From NCBI GenBank assembly GCA_038276395.1, contig JBBQAA010000083.1, forward strand, positions 1 to 38,110: a stretch of DNA of 38,110 nucleotides. Direction: 5' to 3'. Every line of letters starts with the position of its first letter. Positions within the stretch are counted from its first letter, which is position 1. The translations under genes and the position numbers were made by a program. Shown piece after piece: positions 29,509-37,878 of the stretch. The notes beneath the pieces are model-generated. The model made no database searches and was not told where the DNA came from. It saw only the letters and a program-made list of their open reading frames with translations. The stretch is from JBBQAA01 sp038276395 (lineage in GTDB: Bacteria > Actinomycetota > Thermoleophilia > Solirubrobacterales > Solirubrobacteraceae).

Positions 29509-32500
29509 GTGAGCGCCTCCTGCTGCCATCTGCACGTCCACTCGGAGTACTCCCTGCTCGACGGCGCCTGCAAGATCGACGCCCTCGCCGCCCGGGCCGC
29601 GGCCTTCGACCAGCCCGCGCTCGCGCTCACCGACCACGGGGTCATGAACGGCGCGATCGAGCTGCAGGCGGCGGCCCGGAAGCACGGCGTGAAGCCCATC
29701 GTCGGCTGTGAGAGCTACCTCGTCGAGGACCACCGCGCCCGTCCGGGCGGCCGCTTCGAGCGCAACCACCTGACGCTCCTGGCCGCCACGCCCGCGGGGT
29801 ACCGAAACCTCGTGAAGCTCTCCTCCGCGGGCTTCACTGCGGGCCTGCACCGCGGCAAGCCGCAGACCGACCTCGAGCTGATCGCCGCCCACGGCGAGGG
29901 CCTCATCGCGCTGACCGGCTGCCTGCAGGGCCGTCTGGCCCAGCGCCTGCTCGAGGGCCGCCCGGCCGACGCCCGCGCCCACGCGGACGAGCTCCTGAAC
30001 GCGCTCGGCCCGGAGAACGTCTACTTCGAGGTGCAGAAGAACGGGCTGGCCGAGCAGGACCGCGCCAACGAGGGCATCGTCCGGATCGCCCGGGAGGTCG
30101 GGCGCCCGCTGGTGGGGACGGGGGACGTCCACTACCTGACCCGGGAGGATTTCCACCACCACGCCGCGCTGCTCTGCGTGCAGACCAAGTCGACGCTCGC
30201 CGAGCCGAAGCTGTCCTTCGACACCAACGAGTTCTACCTGAAGAGCCCGGAGGAGATGGCGCGCGAGTTCGCCGAGTGGCCCGAGGCGCTGGCCTCGACG
30301 CTCGAGATCGCCGAGCGCTGCGACGTCCAGATCGAGCTCGACCGCAAGCTCATCCCGCGCTACGAGACCCCGGACGGCCGCCCCGAGGCCGAGTACCTGC
30401 GGGAGCTCGTCGACGCCGGCCTCACCGCGCGCTACGGGGATCCCGTTCCCGCCGCCGCGCGCGAGCGGGCGGAGATGGAGCTCGGCGTGATCGACCGCAT
30501 GGGCTTCTCGGCCTACTTCCTCATCGTCTGGGACTTCGTCAGGTACGCGAAGGACAACGGCATCGCCGTCGGCCCCGGCCGCGGCTCGGCGGCGGGCTCG
30601 ATCGTCGCCTACTCGCTGACGATCACCGATCTCGACCCGCTGCGCTACGAGCTGCTCTTCGAGCGCTTCCTCAACCCCGAGCGGGTGTCGATGCCGGACA
30701 TCGACATCGACTTCTCCGTCCACGGGCGGGAGCGCGTCATCCGCTACGTGACCGAGAAGTACGGGCGCGAGAGTGTGGCCCAGATCGTCACCTTCGGCAA
30801 GATGTTCCCGCGCGCGGCCACCCGCGACGCCGCGCGCGTGCTCGGCCACGACTACGCCGCCGGAGACCGTCTGGCCAAGTTCATCCCGGACCCGGAGATG
30901 GGACGCGCGCCGAGCTTCGAGAAGTGCCTTGAGCCGGGCACCGACCTGGCCAAGGCCGTGGCGGAGGACCCGACCGCCAAGCAGATCATCGACGTCGCCA
31001 AGGGCCTCGAGGGCATCGTCCGCAACTCCTCGATCCACGCCGCCGCCGTGGTCATCGCCGACCGTCCGCTGACCGACATCGTCCCGCTCCAGCTCGCCGA
31101 CGCCGGTACCGGGGAGGACGGCCAGAAGGCCTATCGCACCGTCACGCAGTACTCCATGAAGCCGGTCGAGCAGCTCGGCCTTCTGAAGATGGACTTCCTC
31201 GGGCTGCGGAACCTCGACGTCATCGAGGACGCGCTCGACATCATCGAGCGCTCCTCGAGCGCGCGGCCGGACATGGTGACGCTCCCGCTGGACGACGAGA
31301 AGGTGTACGAGATGATGTCCCGCGGCGACTCGATCGGGGTGTTCCAGTTCGAGTCGGAGGGCATGCGCGAAACCCTCAAGAAGGTGCGACCAACCGAGTT
31401 CGAGCACCTGATCGCGCTCAACGCGCTCTACCGGCCGGGGCCGATGGAGCAGATCCCGGCCTACACACGCGCCCGGCACCATCCGGAGTCCGTCTCCTAC
31501 CTCGACGAGCGCCTCCGCCCGATCCTCGAGCCGACGAACGGAGTGGTCGTCTACCAGGAGCAGGCGATGCAGATCGCCAAGGAGATCGCCGGGTTCTCGG
31601 GCGCCAAGGCCGACGACCTGCGCAAGGCCATCGGCAAGAAGAACCGCGGCGCGATGGCGAAGCTCCAGCCGGAGTTCGTGGAGGGCTGCCGGGCGTCGGG
31701 CACCGCGACCGCGGTCATCGAGCAGCTCTGGACGATCAACGAGCGATCGGCCGACTACTCGTTCAATCGCTCCCACGCCGCCTGCTACGCCCTGATCGCC
31801 TACCGCACCGCGTGGCTCAAGGCCAACCACCCTGCCGAGTACATGGCAGCGCTCATCTCCTCGGTCATGGAGACGAAGGACAAGGTCCCGTTCTTCGTCG
31901 CCCAGGCGGAGACGATGGGCATCTCCATCCTGCCGCCCGACGTCAACGAGTCAGACCACGAGTTCTTGGTCGTCGAGGGCAACATCCGCTTCGGCCTGGA
32001 CGCCGTCAAGGGCGTCGGGTTCGCCGCTGTCGAGGCCATCAAGCGGGCGCGGGAGGAGGCCGGCCCGTTCACCTCGCTCTGGGACTTCTGCGCGCGGGTC
32101 GACTGCCGCGCGGTCAACAAGCGCGCGATCGAGGCGCTCGTCAAGTGCGGCGCCTTCGGCTCGACGGGCGCCACGCGCGCGGGGATGATGCAGGTGCTCG
32201 AGGCGGCGCAGGCGGCGGGCAACAAGGCCCAGCTCGACGCCCAGATCGGCCAGGGCTCGATCTTCGACCTCGGCGCGGCGCCCGCGGCCTCGGGCGGCAC
32301 CGCGGCCGCCTTCGCCGCGCCCTCCCACCCGCCGATCCCGAGCGCCGAGTGGGACCGCCATGAGCTGCTCGCCGCCGAGAAGGAGGCGATCGGCGTCTTC
32401 ATCTCCGCCCATCCGCTGAAGCCGATCCGCGAGGCGCTGCGCGCGCGTACCGACGCCAAGCTCGCCGAGCTCGCCGAGCTGAAGGACGGCACGAACGTCA

Positions 32501-33030
32501 AGGTCGGGGGGATCGTCACCGCCGCGAAGAGGATCCGCACGAAGAACGGGTCCGCGATGATGTTCGCGACGCTCGACGACCTCGAGGGCTCGGTCGAGGT
32601 GCTGCTCTTCGAGAAGACGATCGAGTCATGCGGGGAGGCCCTGGCCGTCGACGCCGTGCTGCTCGTCAAGGGCCGCGTCGACCACAAGGACGCAAACAAG
32701 ACGACGCTCGTCGTCCAGGAGGCCCAGGCCTTCGCGCCCTCCGAGGCGGAGATCGCCAAGGCCAGGGCGCGCGCCGCCCTCGCCGCGGAGCCCCCGCCCA
32801 CCTTCCGCGTCGCGCTCGACGCCGGCTCCCTGCCCGCCTCGATCCTCGACGATCTGAAGGGGATCTTCGAGCTCTTCCCGGGCGAGGCCGACGTCGTGCT
32901 CGAGGTCCAGACCGGCGGCGGGCCGCGGCGGCTGAAGCTCGGCGAGGGCTACCGCGTGACCCCGAGCGCGGCGCTCCGCGCCGAGCTCTCCCAGGCGCTC
33001 GGGCCGGCGATGGCTGAGCTCGCCGCGTAA
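29509..33030 (+). CDS. dnaE: DNA polymerase III subunit alpha
   Basis: 1173 residues from GTG 29509; the replicative polymerase. The PHP domain opens with HLHVHSEYSLLDGACKI; GRGSAAGSIVAYSL and MPDIDIDF (catalytic D397 and D399) are in the palm, with D562 in LKMDFLGLRNL the third; LIALNALYRPGPMEQIP and YSFNRSHAACYALIAYRTAW are in the fingers/beta-binding part. A helix-hairpin-helix and an OB fold (NVKVGGIVTAAKRIRTKNG) finish the protein. No intein and no missing motif. The imuB/dnaE2 context is absent, so this is the essential DnaE1 type. Confidence 0.97.
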   Translation: MSASCCHLHVHSEYSLLDGACKIDALAARAAAFDQPALALTDHGVMNGAIELQAAARKHGVKPIVGCESYLVEDHRARPGGRFERNHLTLLAATPAGYRNLVKLSSAGFTAGLHRGKPQTDLELIAAHGEGLIALTGCLQGRLAQRLLEGRPADARAHADELLNALGPENVYFEVQKNGLAEQDRANEGIVRIAREVGRPLVGTGDVHYLTREDFHHHAALLCVQTKSTLAEPKLSFDTNEFYLKSPEEMAREFAEWPEALASTLEIAERCDVQIELDRKLIPRYETPDGRPEAEYLRELVDAGLTARYGDPVPAAARERAEMELGVIDRMGFSAYFLIVWDFVRYAKDNGIAVGPGRGSAAGSIVAYSLTITDLDPLRYELLFERFLNPERVSMPDIDIDFSVHGRERVIRYVTEKYGRESVAQIVTFGKMFPRAATRDAARVLGHDYAAGDRLAKFIPDPEMGRAPSFEKCLEPGTDLAKAVAEDPTAKQIIDVAKGLEGIVRNSSIHAAAVVIADRPLTDIVPLQLADAGTGEDGQKAYRTVTQYSMKPVEQLGLLKMDFLGLRNLDVIEDALDIIERSSSARPDMVTLPLDDEKVYEMMSRGDSIGVFQFESEGMRETLKKVRPTEFEHLIALNALYRPGPMEQIPAYTRARHHPESVSYLDERLRPILEPTNGVVVYQEQAMQIAKEIAGFSGAKADDLRKAIGKKNRGAMAKLQPEFVEGCRASGTATAVIEQLWTINERSADYSFNRSHAACYALIAYRTAWLKANHPAEYMAALISSVMETKDKVPFFVAQAETMGISILPPDVNESDHEFLVVEGNIRFGLDAVKGVGFAAVEAIKRAREEAGPFTSLWDFCARVDCRAVNKRAIEALVKCGAFGSTGATRAGMMQVLEAAQAAGNKAQLDAQIGQGSIFDLGAAPAASGGTAAAFAAPSHPPIPSAEWDRHELLAAEKEAIGVFISAHPLKPIREALRARTDAKLAELAELKDGTNVKVGGIVTAAKRIRTKNGSAMMFATLDDLEGSVEVLLFEKTIESCGEALAVDAVLLVKGRVDHKDANKTTLVVQEAQAFAPSEAEIAKARARAALAAEPPPTFRVALDAGSLPASILDDLKGIFELFPGEADVVLEVQTGGGPRRLKLGEGYRVTPSAALRAELSQALGPAMAELAA

Positions 33031-33042
33031 GGGACGCGGGCT

Positions 33043-33331
33043 TGTCCGAGAGGTCCCGCCGCGCGAAGCCGCGGAGCGCGAGCGCGACGACGACCGCCAG
33101 CCACCCGGCGACCCACAGGGCGAGCCACGCGCCGTAGGCCCGGGCCGAGCCGAAGGGGCCGAGGCGGACGACGGCGCGGGTCAGCCCCTGGGCGGCGGCC
33201 GAGAGCTCGTGCAGCCCCACCTGGTAGAGCGCCTCGAAGGGCAGCGCCAGCGAGACGCCCTTGGCGATCGCGGCCAGGCTCGAGGAGGACAGCGCGTCGG
33301 CGATCGACTGCAGCAGGCCGCCGACGCCAGC
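33043..33331 (-). pseudogene. remnant of an ABC-2 type permease C-terminus
   Basis: Directly after the nfo stop and in the same frame, the minus strand encodes GVGGLLQSIADALSSSSLA, VSLALPFEALYQVGLHEL, then RLGPFGSARAYGAWLAL and WVAGWLAVVVALALRGFARRDL. A last transmembrane helix ending in FARRDL is typical of ABC-2 permeases of drug or Na+ exporters. The frame lacks a start before GTG 33220, the rest of the permease and any ABC ATPase are missing, and it runs on into dnaE antisense without the native stop. Probably left after a deletion that joined nfo and dnaE. Confidence 0.55.
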
Positions 33332-34183
33332 TCACGCGGGGTCGCCGGCCAGCTCCCGGCAGCGCGCGATGTCCTCGGCGCTCGGGCCCGAGCGGTTCTC
33401 CCCCGGGGTCTCGAGCACGCACGGCAGCCCGGCGAAGCGCTCCTCGCCGAACCACGCCGCCGCGCCCTCCTCCCCGAGCTCGCCCGCGCCGACATCGGCG
33501 TGGCGGTCGCGGTTCGAGCCGAGCGGGGTCGCGGAGTCGTTGAAGTGCAGCGAGCCCAGGCGATCGAGGCCGACCTCGGCGTCGAAGGCGCCGAGCACCT
33601 CGTCGAGGCGCTCGGCGGTGGAGACGTCGTAGCCCGAGGCGTGCAGGTGGCAGGAGTCGAGGCAGATCCCGAGCCGCTCCCCGCCGCCGGCGGCGTCGAG
33701 GAGCGCGGCGAGCTCGGCGAAGGAGCGCCCGAGCGTGCCGCCCGCCCCGGCGGTGTTCTCCAGGTGAAGGGGGCAGTCCTCCGATTCGGCGAGCGCCTCG
33801 GCGATCGCGCTCCCGGCGCGGGGGATCGCCGCCTCGGCGTCCCCGCCGACGAGCGCCGAGCCGGGGTGCAGGACGACCGCCGCCGCCCCGAGCGCGGCGC
33901 CCATCCGCAGCGAGGTCGTCAGCGAGCGGATCGTCTTCTCGCGGAAGTCCCGCTTCTCGCTCGCCGGGTTCAGCAGGTAGACGGCATGGATGAGCAGCCC
34001 GTCGATCTCCGAGGCGGCGAAGGCCTTGTGCCAGGCGGCGATCTCCTCCTCGGAGTAGACCCGGGGCGCCCAGGCCCGCGGGTTCTGATTGAAGATCTGG
34101 ATCGCCCGGCAGCGCCGCTCCTCGCCGCGCGCGAGCGCCTTCGCCGGGCCGCCGGCCGGGGAGACGTGGGCGCCGACCAGCAT
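33332..34183 (-). CDS. nfo: endonuclease IV (AP endonuclease)
   Basis: 283 residues from ATG 34183. A TIM-barrel zinc enzyme that cuts DNA 5' of abasic sites in base-excision repair. MLVGAHVSPAGG, QIFNQNPRAW, VLHPGSALVGG, LHLENTAGAGG, LGICLDSCHLHASGYD, LGSLHFNDSATPLGSNRDRHADVG and CVLETPGENRSG supply the metal ligands and the strand ends in family order. CATGAT is 6 bp upstream, suggesting a leaderless transcript. No SOS box nearby. Confidence 0.95.
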   Translation of the reverse strand: MLVGAHVSPAGGPAKALARGEERRCRAIQIFNQNPRAWAPRVYSEEEIAAWHKAFAASEIDGLLIHAVYLLNPASEKRDFREKTIRSLTTSLRMGAALGAAAVVLHPGSALVGGDAEAAIPRAGSAIAEALAESEDCPLHLENTAGAGGTLGRSFAELAALLDAAGGGERLGICLDSCHLHASGYDVSTAERLDEVLGAFDAEVGLDRLGSLHFNDSATPLGSNRDRHADVGAGELGEEGAAAWFGEERFAGLPCVLETPGENRSGPSAEDIARCRELAGDPA

Positions 34184-34206
34184 CCGGTCATCATGCCGCG
34201 CCGCTC

Positions 34207-34372
34207 AGATGGTTGATTCCGCGGCCGGGGGGGCCGGATGTGCGTGGATACGGGATGGCGGGCGGTGCACGGCGAGGAGGCACGGTGCCCGAGGCACGGG
34301 CCTCTTCGGCGGGTGCCGGTCCGGCGCCCGTGGACGCGTGGACGGGCGCGAGGGTCGTGGAATTAACCATCT
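34207..34372 (+). ncRNA. candidate structured RNA closed by a 20-bp stem
   Basis: 34207-34226 pairs along all 20 bases with 34353-34372: 17 Watson-Crick pairs and three G-U pairs if the plus strand is RNA (the same positions would be A-C on the minus strand). Inside, GAGGAGGC (34274-34281) pairs with GCCTCTTC (34300-34307) and encloses GTGCC/GGCAC (34285-34289, 34293-34297); CGGGTGCC (34310-34317) pairs with GGCGCCCG (34323-34330) around GGTCC. No protein fits, and no good promoter is visible upstream. It may instead be a small inverted-repeat element (MITE). No match to tRNA, tmRNA, SRP, RNase P or a T-box. Confidence 0.45.
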
Positions 34373-34377
34373 AGGAT
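34372..34377 (+). promoter_or_regulatory. -10 hexamer TAGGAT of gltX
   Basis: TAGGAT starts at the last base pair of the stem element and is 8 bp before GTG 34386. Confidence 0.45.
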
Positions 34378-34385
34378 CGCTGCCC

Positions 34386-35720
34386 GTGCGCGTCCGCTTC
34401 GCCCCCTCGCCGACCGGCGCGCTGCACATCGGCGGCGCGCGGACCGCGCTCTACAACTGGCTGCTGGCGCGTGGAGGCAGCCCTGCGGGCACGCTCGTCC
34501 TGCGGATCGAGGACACCGACCGTGAGCGCTCGACTCCGGAGAACGTCGTGCAGATCCTCGAGGCCCTGGCCTGGCTCGGGCTCGACTTCGACGAGGGGCC
34601 GGTCTTCCAGTCCGCGCGGGCCGAGCGCCACGCCGAGGTCCTCGCCGAGCTCCTGCGCTCCGGCCACGCCTACCGCTCGGGCGCGACGGGGGAGGACGTC
34701 CGGGCCTGGAAGACCGAGCACGGCGCGCAGCGCGGCTACCGGGGAGCCCCCGAACCGGAGGGCGCGGTCCGCCTGCGCGTGCCCGAGGCGGGTGCGACGG
34801 TGGTCAGGGATGCGATCCGCGGCGATACCACCTTCGCTCACGCCCACCTCGACGATCCGGTGATCGCCCGGGCCGACGGGTCGGTCCTTTACAACTTCGC
34901 CGTCGCGGTCGACGACATGGACGCGGAGATCACGCATGTCGTCCGCGGTGAGGACCATCTCTCCAACACGCCGAAGCAGCTCCTCGTGCTCGAGGCCCTG
35001 GGCGCGAAGCCTCCCGTCTACGCGCACCTGCCGCTCCTGCACGGGCCGGACGGCAAGAAGCTCTCAAAGCGCCACGGCGCCGCCTCGGTGCAGGAGCTCC
35101 GCGACGCCGGCTATCTCCCTGAGGCCGTCGTCAACTACATCGCGCTGCTCGGCGCGGGCTTCGACCCCGACCGCGAGCGCTTCACGCGCGCCGAGCTGGC
35201 CGAGCGCTTCGCCCTTACGCGGGTCTCGCGCTCCCCCGCCATCTTCGACCTCCAGAAGCTCCGCCACATGAACGGGGCCTACCTGCGAGAGCTCTCCCCG
35301 GACGAGCTGACCGCGCGTCTGGAGGCCTTCACCGGCCGCTCGGGGCTGGCCGATGCCGTGGCGATCTCGCGCGAGAAGATGCAGACGCTGGCCGAGTTCT
35401 GGCCCATGTCCGGGTTCCTCTTCGACGGGCCGGTGGAGGACCCGGCGGCGCGGGAGCGGGTGCTCGGGGCCGGCGGCGCGCGCGCTCTGCTCGCCGCCGC
35501 CGCGGACGCGCTGGCCGCGGTCGAGCCCTTCGACGAGCACGGCGTCGAGGCTGCGCTGCGCGGTCTGGTCGAGCGCGAGGGCGTGCGCCCCAAGGACGTC
35601 TTTCAGCCCGTGCGCGTGGCGATTGCGGGCACCACGGTCTCCCCGGGGATCTTCGAGAGCGTCGCCCTGCTCGGCCGGGATGCGGTTCTCGGCCGGATCC
35701 GCGACACTCTGTCGGAGTGA
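34386..35720 (+). CDS. gltX: glutamate--tRNA ligase
   Basis: 444 residues from GTG 34386. Class I synthetase charging tRNA-Glu (and tRNA-Gln in organisms using the amidotransferase route). RFAPSPTGALHIGGARTALYNW has the HIGH-type motif at 14-17, IEDTDRERSTPE follows, and KKLSKRHGA near 224-230 is the KMSKS motif. The C-terminal helical anticodon domain is shorter than in E. coli but normal for actinobacteria. The upstream frame is not conserved; the start fits the hexamer before it. Confidence 0.96.
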   Translation: MRVRFAPSPTGALHIGGARTALYNWLLARGGSPAGTLVLRIEDTDRERSTPENVVQILEALAWLGLDFDEGPVFQSARAERHAEVLAELLRSGHAYRSGATGEDVRAWKTEHGAQRGYRGAPEPEGAVRLRVPEAGATVVRDAIRGDTTFAHAHLDDPVIARADGSVLYNFAVAVDDMDAEITHVVRGEDHLSNTPKQLLVLEALGAKPPVYAHLPLLHGPDGKKLSKRHGAASVQELRDAGYLPEAVVNYIALLGAGFDPDRERFTRAELAERFALTRVSRSPAIFDLQKLRHMNGAYLRELSPDELTARLEAFTGRSGLADAVAISREKMQTLAEFWPMSGFLFDGPVEDPAARERVLGAGGARALLAAAADALAAVEPFDEHGVEAALRGLVEREGVRPKDVFQPVRVAIAGTTVSPGIFESVALLGRDAVLGRIRDTLSE

Positions 35721-35786
35721 GGGTCCGAGCGAGTCTGGACGGATGTTCTAAAGAGCGGCGCGGCTCCTGCCGATAAGCGGGGTGAA

Positions 35787-36881
35787 GTGAGCGTGTCTGC
35801 CCTTCCCACTCGGCCGCAGGTGGCGGAATCCCCCGCCAGCGCTCAGCGCCATCACAATGAGGGCCACGGCCGCCGTCTCACGGCGGCGTTCGAGGCGCTC
35901 GAGGGCTTCCCCGCGCTGGCGGAGTCCCGCAACCGGATCCTCCAGCTCTTCGCCGACGGCGCGCCGCCGGCGCTGGCCGAGCTCGTCGGCGCCGTCGAGT
36001 CCGACGTCGCCCTGGCCATCGCCGTCCTGCGCCTGGCCAACCAGATCGCCGGCCGCTCGCGCGGACGGATCGACTCGATCATCCGCGCGGTCGACGTGCT
36101 GCCCTTCGAGGCCTTCCAGGCGCTCGCGGGCCGCACCCGGACGTTCGACTTCTTCGAGCGCGCCGGCATCTGGGAGGGCACCCCCGAGCGCTTCCGCCTC
36201 CACGCCGTCGCCACCCAGCGCGCCGCCGATCGCCTGGCCGTAGAGGTCGACTTCGAGGATCGCGACCGGCTGATGATCACCGCGCTGCTGCACGACATCG
36301 GGAAGCTCGTGCTCATGCACGCCTATCCGGGCTACCCGCGGCAGATCCATCAGGACGCGCGCACGCCGGAGGAGCGCATCCATCGCGAGCGGCGGGAGCT
36401 CGGTATCGACCACGCGCTCGTGGGAGGCGTGCTTGCTCGCCGCTGGGGCCTCGCGCGCTCGATCGCCGCGGCCATCGAGCGCCACCACTCAGAGGAGGAG
36501 GAGACGGAGGCCCAGCTCGTCCGCCTGGCCGACATGCTCGCCCATTACTCGCAGGGCTCGGCGGTCTCGCCGCAGGAGATGCTCGCCGTCGCCGCCCGGC
36601 TCGGGATCGGCCAGTCCCGGCTGCGCGAGATCATGTACGAGCTGCCCAACCAGCAGGGCGGGGGGCGGGTCCGCCAGATCGACCCGTGCCCGCTCTCCGC
36701 CCGCGAGATGGAGGTCCTGCGCCGCCTCGCCCAGGGCAAGGTCTACAAGCAGATCGCCCACGAGCTCGAGCTCTCCACGAGCACCGTGCGCACGCACCTG
36801 CACAACGTCTACGGGAAGCTCGGCGCCGTCGACCGCGCCCAGGCGGTGCTCGTGGCCTCCGAGCGGGGCTGGCTGCAGTAG
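35787..36881 (+). CDS. HDOD-domain regulator with LuxR-type DNA-binding domain
   Basis: 364 residues from GTG 35787. Residues ~28-290 form an HDOD/HD-like helical domain; unlike many HDOD proteins it keeps LLHD170IGK with the HD pair, so hydrolase activity on a nucleotide is possible. Residues ~303-364 are a LuxR/GerE helix-turn-helix: CPLSAREMEVLRRLAQGKVYKQIAHELELSTSTVRTHLHNVYGKLG (quoted in parts: LSAREMEVLRRL, HELELSTSTVRTHL, NVYGKLG). The pair suggests a signal-controlled transcription factor. It stands alone; targets cannot be read. Confidence 0.85.
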   Translation: MSVSALPTRPQVAESPASAQRHHNEGHGRRLTAAFEALEGFPALAESRNRILQLFADGAPPALAELVGAVESDVALAIAVLRLANQIAGRSRGRIDSIIRAVDVLPFEAFQALAGRTRTFDFFERAGIWEGTPERFRLHAVATQRAADRLAVEVDFEDRDRLMITALLHDIGKLVLMHAYPGYPRQIHQDARTPEERIHRERRELGIDHALVGGVLARRWGLARSIAAAIERHHSEEEETEAQLVRLADMLAHYSQGSAVSPQEMLAVAARLGIGQSRLREIMYELPNQQGGGRVRQIDPCPLSAREMEVLRRLAQGKVYKQIAHELELSTSTVRTHLHNVYGKLGAVDRAQAVLVASERGWLQ

Positions 36882-36938
36882 CGGCGCCGCGTGGCCGGGG
36901 GGCGCGGGCCTCGGACGCCCCTGAGTGCGGAAAGCGGT

Positions 36939-36946
36939 CCGATCGG
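36939..36946. promoter_or_regulatory. palindrome CCGATCGG before the Rrf2 gene
   Basis: An 8-bp palindrome, inside a direct repeat CGGTCC-GAT-CGGTCC, lies about 10 bp upstream of the -10 of the Rrf2 gene, as expected for an autoregulatory operator. Confidence 0.35.
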
Positions 36947-36955
36947 TCCCTGATC

Positions 36956-36961
36956 TAGCCT
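36956..36961 (+). promoter_or_regulatory. -10 hexamer TAGCCT of the Rrf2 gene
   Basis: TAGCCT is 6 bp before GTG 36968. Confidence 0.45.
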
Positions 36962-36967
36962 CCGCGC

Positions 36968-37354
36968 GTGATCACGATCACCTCCAAGGCGCCCTACGCG
37001 CTGCGCGCGCTCGTCGAGCTCGGCCGCGCGGGGGAGGGTCCCGTGCCGATCGGGGAGCTCGCCCGCCGCCGCGACATCCCGCCCCAGTTCCTCGAGCAGC
37101 TCTTCGCCGTGCTCCGGCGCGGCGGGCTCCTGCGCTCCCAGCGCGGTGTCAAGGGCGGCTACGCCTTCGCCCGCGCCCCGGAGACGATCACCGTGCTCGA
37201 GCTCGTCGAGCTGCTCGACGGCCCACTCGGCGCCGAGGCCGAGGGCGTCTGGAGCGAGGCCTCCGAGGCGCTCCGCGCCGTGCTCGGCGGCATGACCGTG
37301 CGCGAGGCGATGGAGCGCGAGGCGCAGGGCGCGGCGCCCATGTACTACATATAG
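36968..37354 (+). CDS. Rrf2 family transcriptional regulator without cysteines
   Basis: 128 residues from GTG 36968. The winged helix is typical: SKAPYALRALVELGR, PIGELARRRDIPPQFLEQLF, LRRGGLLRSQRGVKGGYAFA. The region after it (LVELLDGPLGAEAEGVWSEA) holds none of the three cysteines that bind an iron-sulfur cluster in IscR and NsrR, so it should sense something other than FeS, as CymR does. The protein ends MYYI. No target operon follows; the sequence turns into lower-GC DNA. Confidence 0.88.
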   Translation: MITITSKAPYALRALVELGRAGEGPVPIGELARRRDIPPQFLEQLFAVLRRGGLLRSQRGVKGGYAFARAPETITVLELVELLDGPLGAEAEGVWSEASEALRAVLGGMTVREAMEREAQGAAPMYYI

Positions 37355-37402
37355 AAGCGGGGTAGTCGCCAGTTGGCGAATACGCCCATAAGCAGGGGTT
37401 TC

Positions 37403-37429
37403 AACCGCAGGGCAACCGCTCAGAACCGC
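37403..37429. repeat. three phased copies of AACCGC
   Basis: AACCGC at 37403-37408, 37414-37419 and 37424-37429, spaced 11 and 10 bp, so all face the same side of the helix. A possible multi-site operator between the Rrf2 gene and the next. Confidence 0.45.
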
Positions 37430-37468
37430 ACGGCATAAGCCCCCGACTATCCCGAGACTGTCCCACAG

Positions 37469-37500
37469 CGTCCGCCGGCGCGGTCAAACTGCGGCGGACG
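37469..37500. repeat. 8-bp inverted repeat ending at a start codon
   Basis: CGTCCGCC (37469-37476) and GGCGGACG (37493-37500) flank 16 bp and end exactly at ATG 37501. In RNA the hairpin would cover any ribosome-binding site; as DNA it could be an operator. Confidence 0.45.
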
Positions 37501-37878
37501 ATGGCCGACCTCCCTGCTGATCCGTTCGAGTCGCCCTCGCTTCCCTTTGCGACCGAGTTGCAGCACGGACGGATGGCCTACGAAGCGGTGCGGCGTAGCC
37601 ACGACTTCGCCGAGGCGCATACGCAAGCGCAGGCACTCAGCGAGGACGATCTCCGCGACCTCGCCTTCTACCTCGCCGCAAAGGCCGTCGCGGATTCAGA
37701 TCGGGAGCACTTCGCCGGTCCGAAGCACTGGACGTACTGGTGGGAAGGTCTCTATCGCCTCACTCCCGATCTAGCGCCTCGGTTCGAGGACACAGTGCTG
37801 GGGCTCTGGAGGTTGATGCAGGAGCACGAGGACGATGACGGCTTCGGAACGATCCACAATCCGCCTTCAGACGATTGA
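37501..37878 (+). CDS. unknown acidic protein
   Basis: 125 residues from ATG 37501. Soluble, acidic and helical; conserved-looking stretches are MAYEAVRRSHDFAEAHTQA, LSEDDLRDLAFYLAAKAVAD and HWTYWWEGLYRLTPDLAPRFE, ending in a very acidic DDDGFGTIHNPPSDD. No family recognised. Lower GC than the genes before it, and isolated, so possibly acquired. The inverted repeat touching its start suggests tight control. Confidence 0.65.
   Translation: MADLPADPFESPSLPFATELQHGRMAYEAVRRSHDFAEAHTQAQALSEDDLRDLAFYLAAKAVADSDREHFAGPKHWTYWWEGLYRLTPDLAPRFEDTVLGLWRLMQEHEDDDGFGTIHNPPSDD

Noticed and set aside
34184..34385. T-box leader or tRNA before gltX
   Set aside because: No T-box sequence, no anticodon arm or T-loop, and a leaderless promoter follows the element.
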